NCBI RefSeq assembly: GCF_036625275.1 | Contig: NZ_JAZKUD010000138.1 | Coordinates: 1-6,680, forward strand | DNA length: 6,680 nucleotides | Source: Accumulibacter sp036625275 | GTDB lineage: Bacteria; Pseudomonadota; Gammaproteobacteria; Burkholderiales; Rhodocyclaceae | Reading direction: 5' to 3' | Part shown: positions 5,899 to 6,680 of the stretch, piece after piece | How the letters are laid out: each line of letters opens with the position of its first letter | Numbering within the stretch: the first letter of the stretch is position 1 | Program-made: the position numbers and the translations under genes | The notes under the pieces: generated by a model | The model's input: the letters and a program-made list of their open reading frames with translations, nothing else | The model's database searches: none | What the model was told of the DNA's origin: nothing

Positions 5899-6483
5899 AT
5901 GATCACCCGGAGCGTATTCGCTATGCTCACGGCAGTCGTGACCAACACGCTGGCGGGCTGCGCCAGCATGGAGCCGACGGTTCCGGCCTCGGCGTTCTAC
6001 CTCAGCTCACCCGGCATGGCGGATAACACGATGCTCGATCGCAAGTACGCCGGCAACGTCGCCAAGAATGCCAATTGCCTTGGCCAGAACGTCTCGCCCG
6101 CGCTGGCGTGGCGCAACGTCCCGGACAAGACCAGGAGCTTTGTCATCCTGTGGGACGATCAGGCCGGCCGCAGCGGACTGGGTGTCTCGCACGCCATTGT
6201 GTACGGCATCCCGGCCAGCGTGAACGCGTTCGCCGAAGGTGACTTGAGCGCCGCGCCCACCGCCGGCCGCTTTGTTGCGGGCAAGAACACAGTCGGCCTC
6301 GCCTGGCTCGGCCCCTGCCCACCGCGCGGCAACGCGCCACAGCACTACGTCATGACCATCATCGCCACCGACCTCGAGCCCGATGCCTTGCAGCCGGGAC
6401 TGAGCCGGGAAGAGGTGCCCAAGGCGCTGCAGGGTGGGCACGCGCTACGCGCGGCGAGCGCCGTGTTCCGCTACGCCCACTGA
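5899..6483 (+). CDS. YbhB/YbcL-family (PEBP) predicted lipoprotein
   Basis: This 194-aa protein belongs to the phosphatidylethanolamine-binding protein family, also named Raf kinase inhibitor-like in bacteria; the bacterial ligand and role are mostly unknown. Residues 1-20 are a lipoprotein signal peptide with lipobox LAGC and acylated C21, so it should be membrane-anchored outside the cytoplasm. Family features include NVSPALAWRNVPDKTRSF (about 64-81), an acidic pair DD at the usual DPDAP site, SHAIVYGIPA in place of the more common THWVLYNIPA, and the C-terminal signature WLGPCPPRG followed by QHYVMTIIATDL. The usual pocket sequence is modified (His retained in SHAIV, proline-rich DPDAP changed to DDQAG), so ligand binding may differ. 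The gene stands alone on this strand and converges on the next gene with 24 bases between stops. Confidence 0.92.
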   Translation: MITRSVFAMLTAVVTNTLAGCASMEPTVPASAFYLSSPGMADNTMLDRKYAGNVAKNANCLGQNVSPALAWRNVPDKTRSFVILWDDQAGRSGLGVSHAIVYGIPASVNAFAEGDLSAAPTAGRFVAGKNTVGLAWLGPCPPRGNAPQHYVMTIIATDLEPDALQPGLSREEVPKALQGGHALRAASAVFRYAH

Positions 6484-6507
6484 GGCCAGTTAGTTTCGGC
6501 AGATCGC

Positions 6508-6680
6508 TCAGTGCCTGCCGTGCGCCGGGTGCGCCGGGTGCGCCGGGTGTGCTGGGTGTGCTGGGTGTGCTGGGTGTGCTGGGTGTGAGGGGTGCGCCGC
6601 CTGGGCGTGCAGGGCCTGGGCGATCGAGTGCCCGCGGTTGGCGACCAGCTGCGGCGCAAGGCTGCCGAGCAGCATGCCGA
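6508..6680 (-). CDS. 3' end of an unidentified protein with a His-Pro-Ala repeat tail (partial)
   Basis: A minus-strand frame enters at the right edge and ends at TGA 6510-6508. The visible 57 codons read GMLLGSLAPQLVANRGHSIA, then QALHAQAA, then HPS, seven HPA units and HGRH. The frame choice is supported by the repeat itself: four units use CCA GCA and three use CCG GCG, changes that are silent only in this frame and would alter amino acids in both other minus frames. The evenly spaced histidines suggest metal binding or a flexible low-complexity tail, but that is inference. The N-terminal part is outside the window, so the family cannot be named; the small hydrophobic GMLLGSLAPQLVA stretch might be membrane-associated. 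Confidence 0.6.
   Translation of the reverse strand, partial: GMLLGSLAPQLVANRGHSIAQALHAQAAHPSHPAHPAHPAHPAHPAHPAHPAHGRH
6520..6594. repeat. 9-bp tandem repeat encoding (His-Pro-Ala)n on the minus strand
   Basis: About eight copies of a 9-base unit occur in tandem, reading CACCCAGCA (four copies) and CACCCGGCG (three copies) on the minus strand, with one variant CACCCCTCA unit at the end nearest the gene interior. The block-wise grouping of the two variants suggests recent slippage-type expansion of each. Copy number may vary between strains. Confidence 0.9.

Noticed and set aside
6520..6594. CRISPR-like array
   Set aside because: The 9-bp units are directly tandem with no spacers and encode amino acid repeats.
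6471..6659. Minus-strand ORF reading the repeat as His-Thr-Gln / Arg-Arg-Thr
   Set aside because: The repeat variants change amino acids in this frame and are silent in the HPA frame, so the HPA frame is preferred.

Overview
The window looks like a GC-rich proteobacterial chromosome, probably beta- or gammaproteobacterial. This rests on codon use, on the HsdM/HsdS, HigBA and IS91-type protein styles, and on a lipoprotein-type signal peptide; it is an inference and cannot be taken to genus level. The DNA reads as an accessory defence island next to ordinary chromosome.

Positions 21-4827 are a single-direction block built on a type I restriction-modification system. hsdM (21-1478) is at the left and hsdS (about 3142-4827) at the right. 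The 1.6 kb between them holds a toxin-antitoxin-like cargo: a PIN-domain protein that overlaps the hsdM stop, a 66-aa partner-like protein, an unrecognised 91-aa protein, an MntA-type minimal nucleotidyltransferase, and its HepT (HEPN/DUF86) partner. The junctions are overlapping or nearly so (GTGA, 1 bp, 6 bp, about 11 bp, ATGA), so the block probably behaves as one transcript. hepT is broken: two one-base insertions and a His-to-Asp change all fall within about 35 bases, in its RX4HXY active-site motif. The hsdR gene is not in the window.

Positions 4828-5778 are a scar zone. A short ORF starts like a NucS/DUF91-type nuclease gene but loses that similarity after about a dozen codons, at an 11-bp tandem duplication and a REP-like imperfect palindrome. 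On the minus strand follow an intact higA antitoxin and a higB toxin whose N-terminal third is missing. The higB truncation point coincides with a plus-strand fragment of an IS91-type transposase.

Positions 5899-6483 encode a complete PEBP-family (YbhB/YbcL-type) lipoprotein with a strong ribosome binding site. It converges on the 3' end of a minus-strand gene that enters from the right edge and ends in a His-Pro-Ala repeat tail.

Overall, the region combines a modification/specificity pair with several toxin-antitoxin modules, two of which carry damage confined to the toxin.
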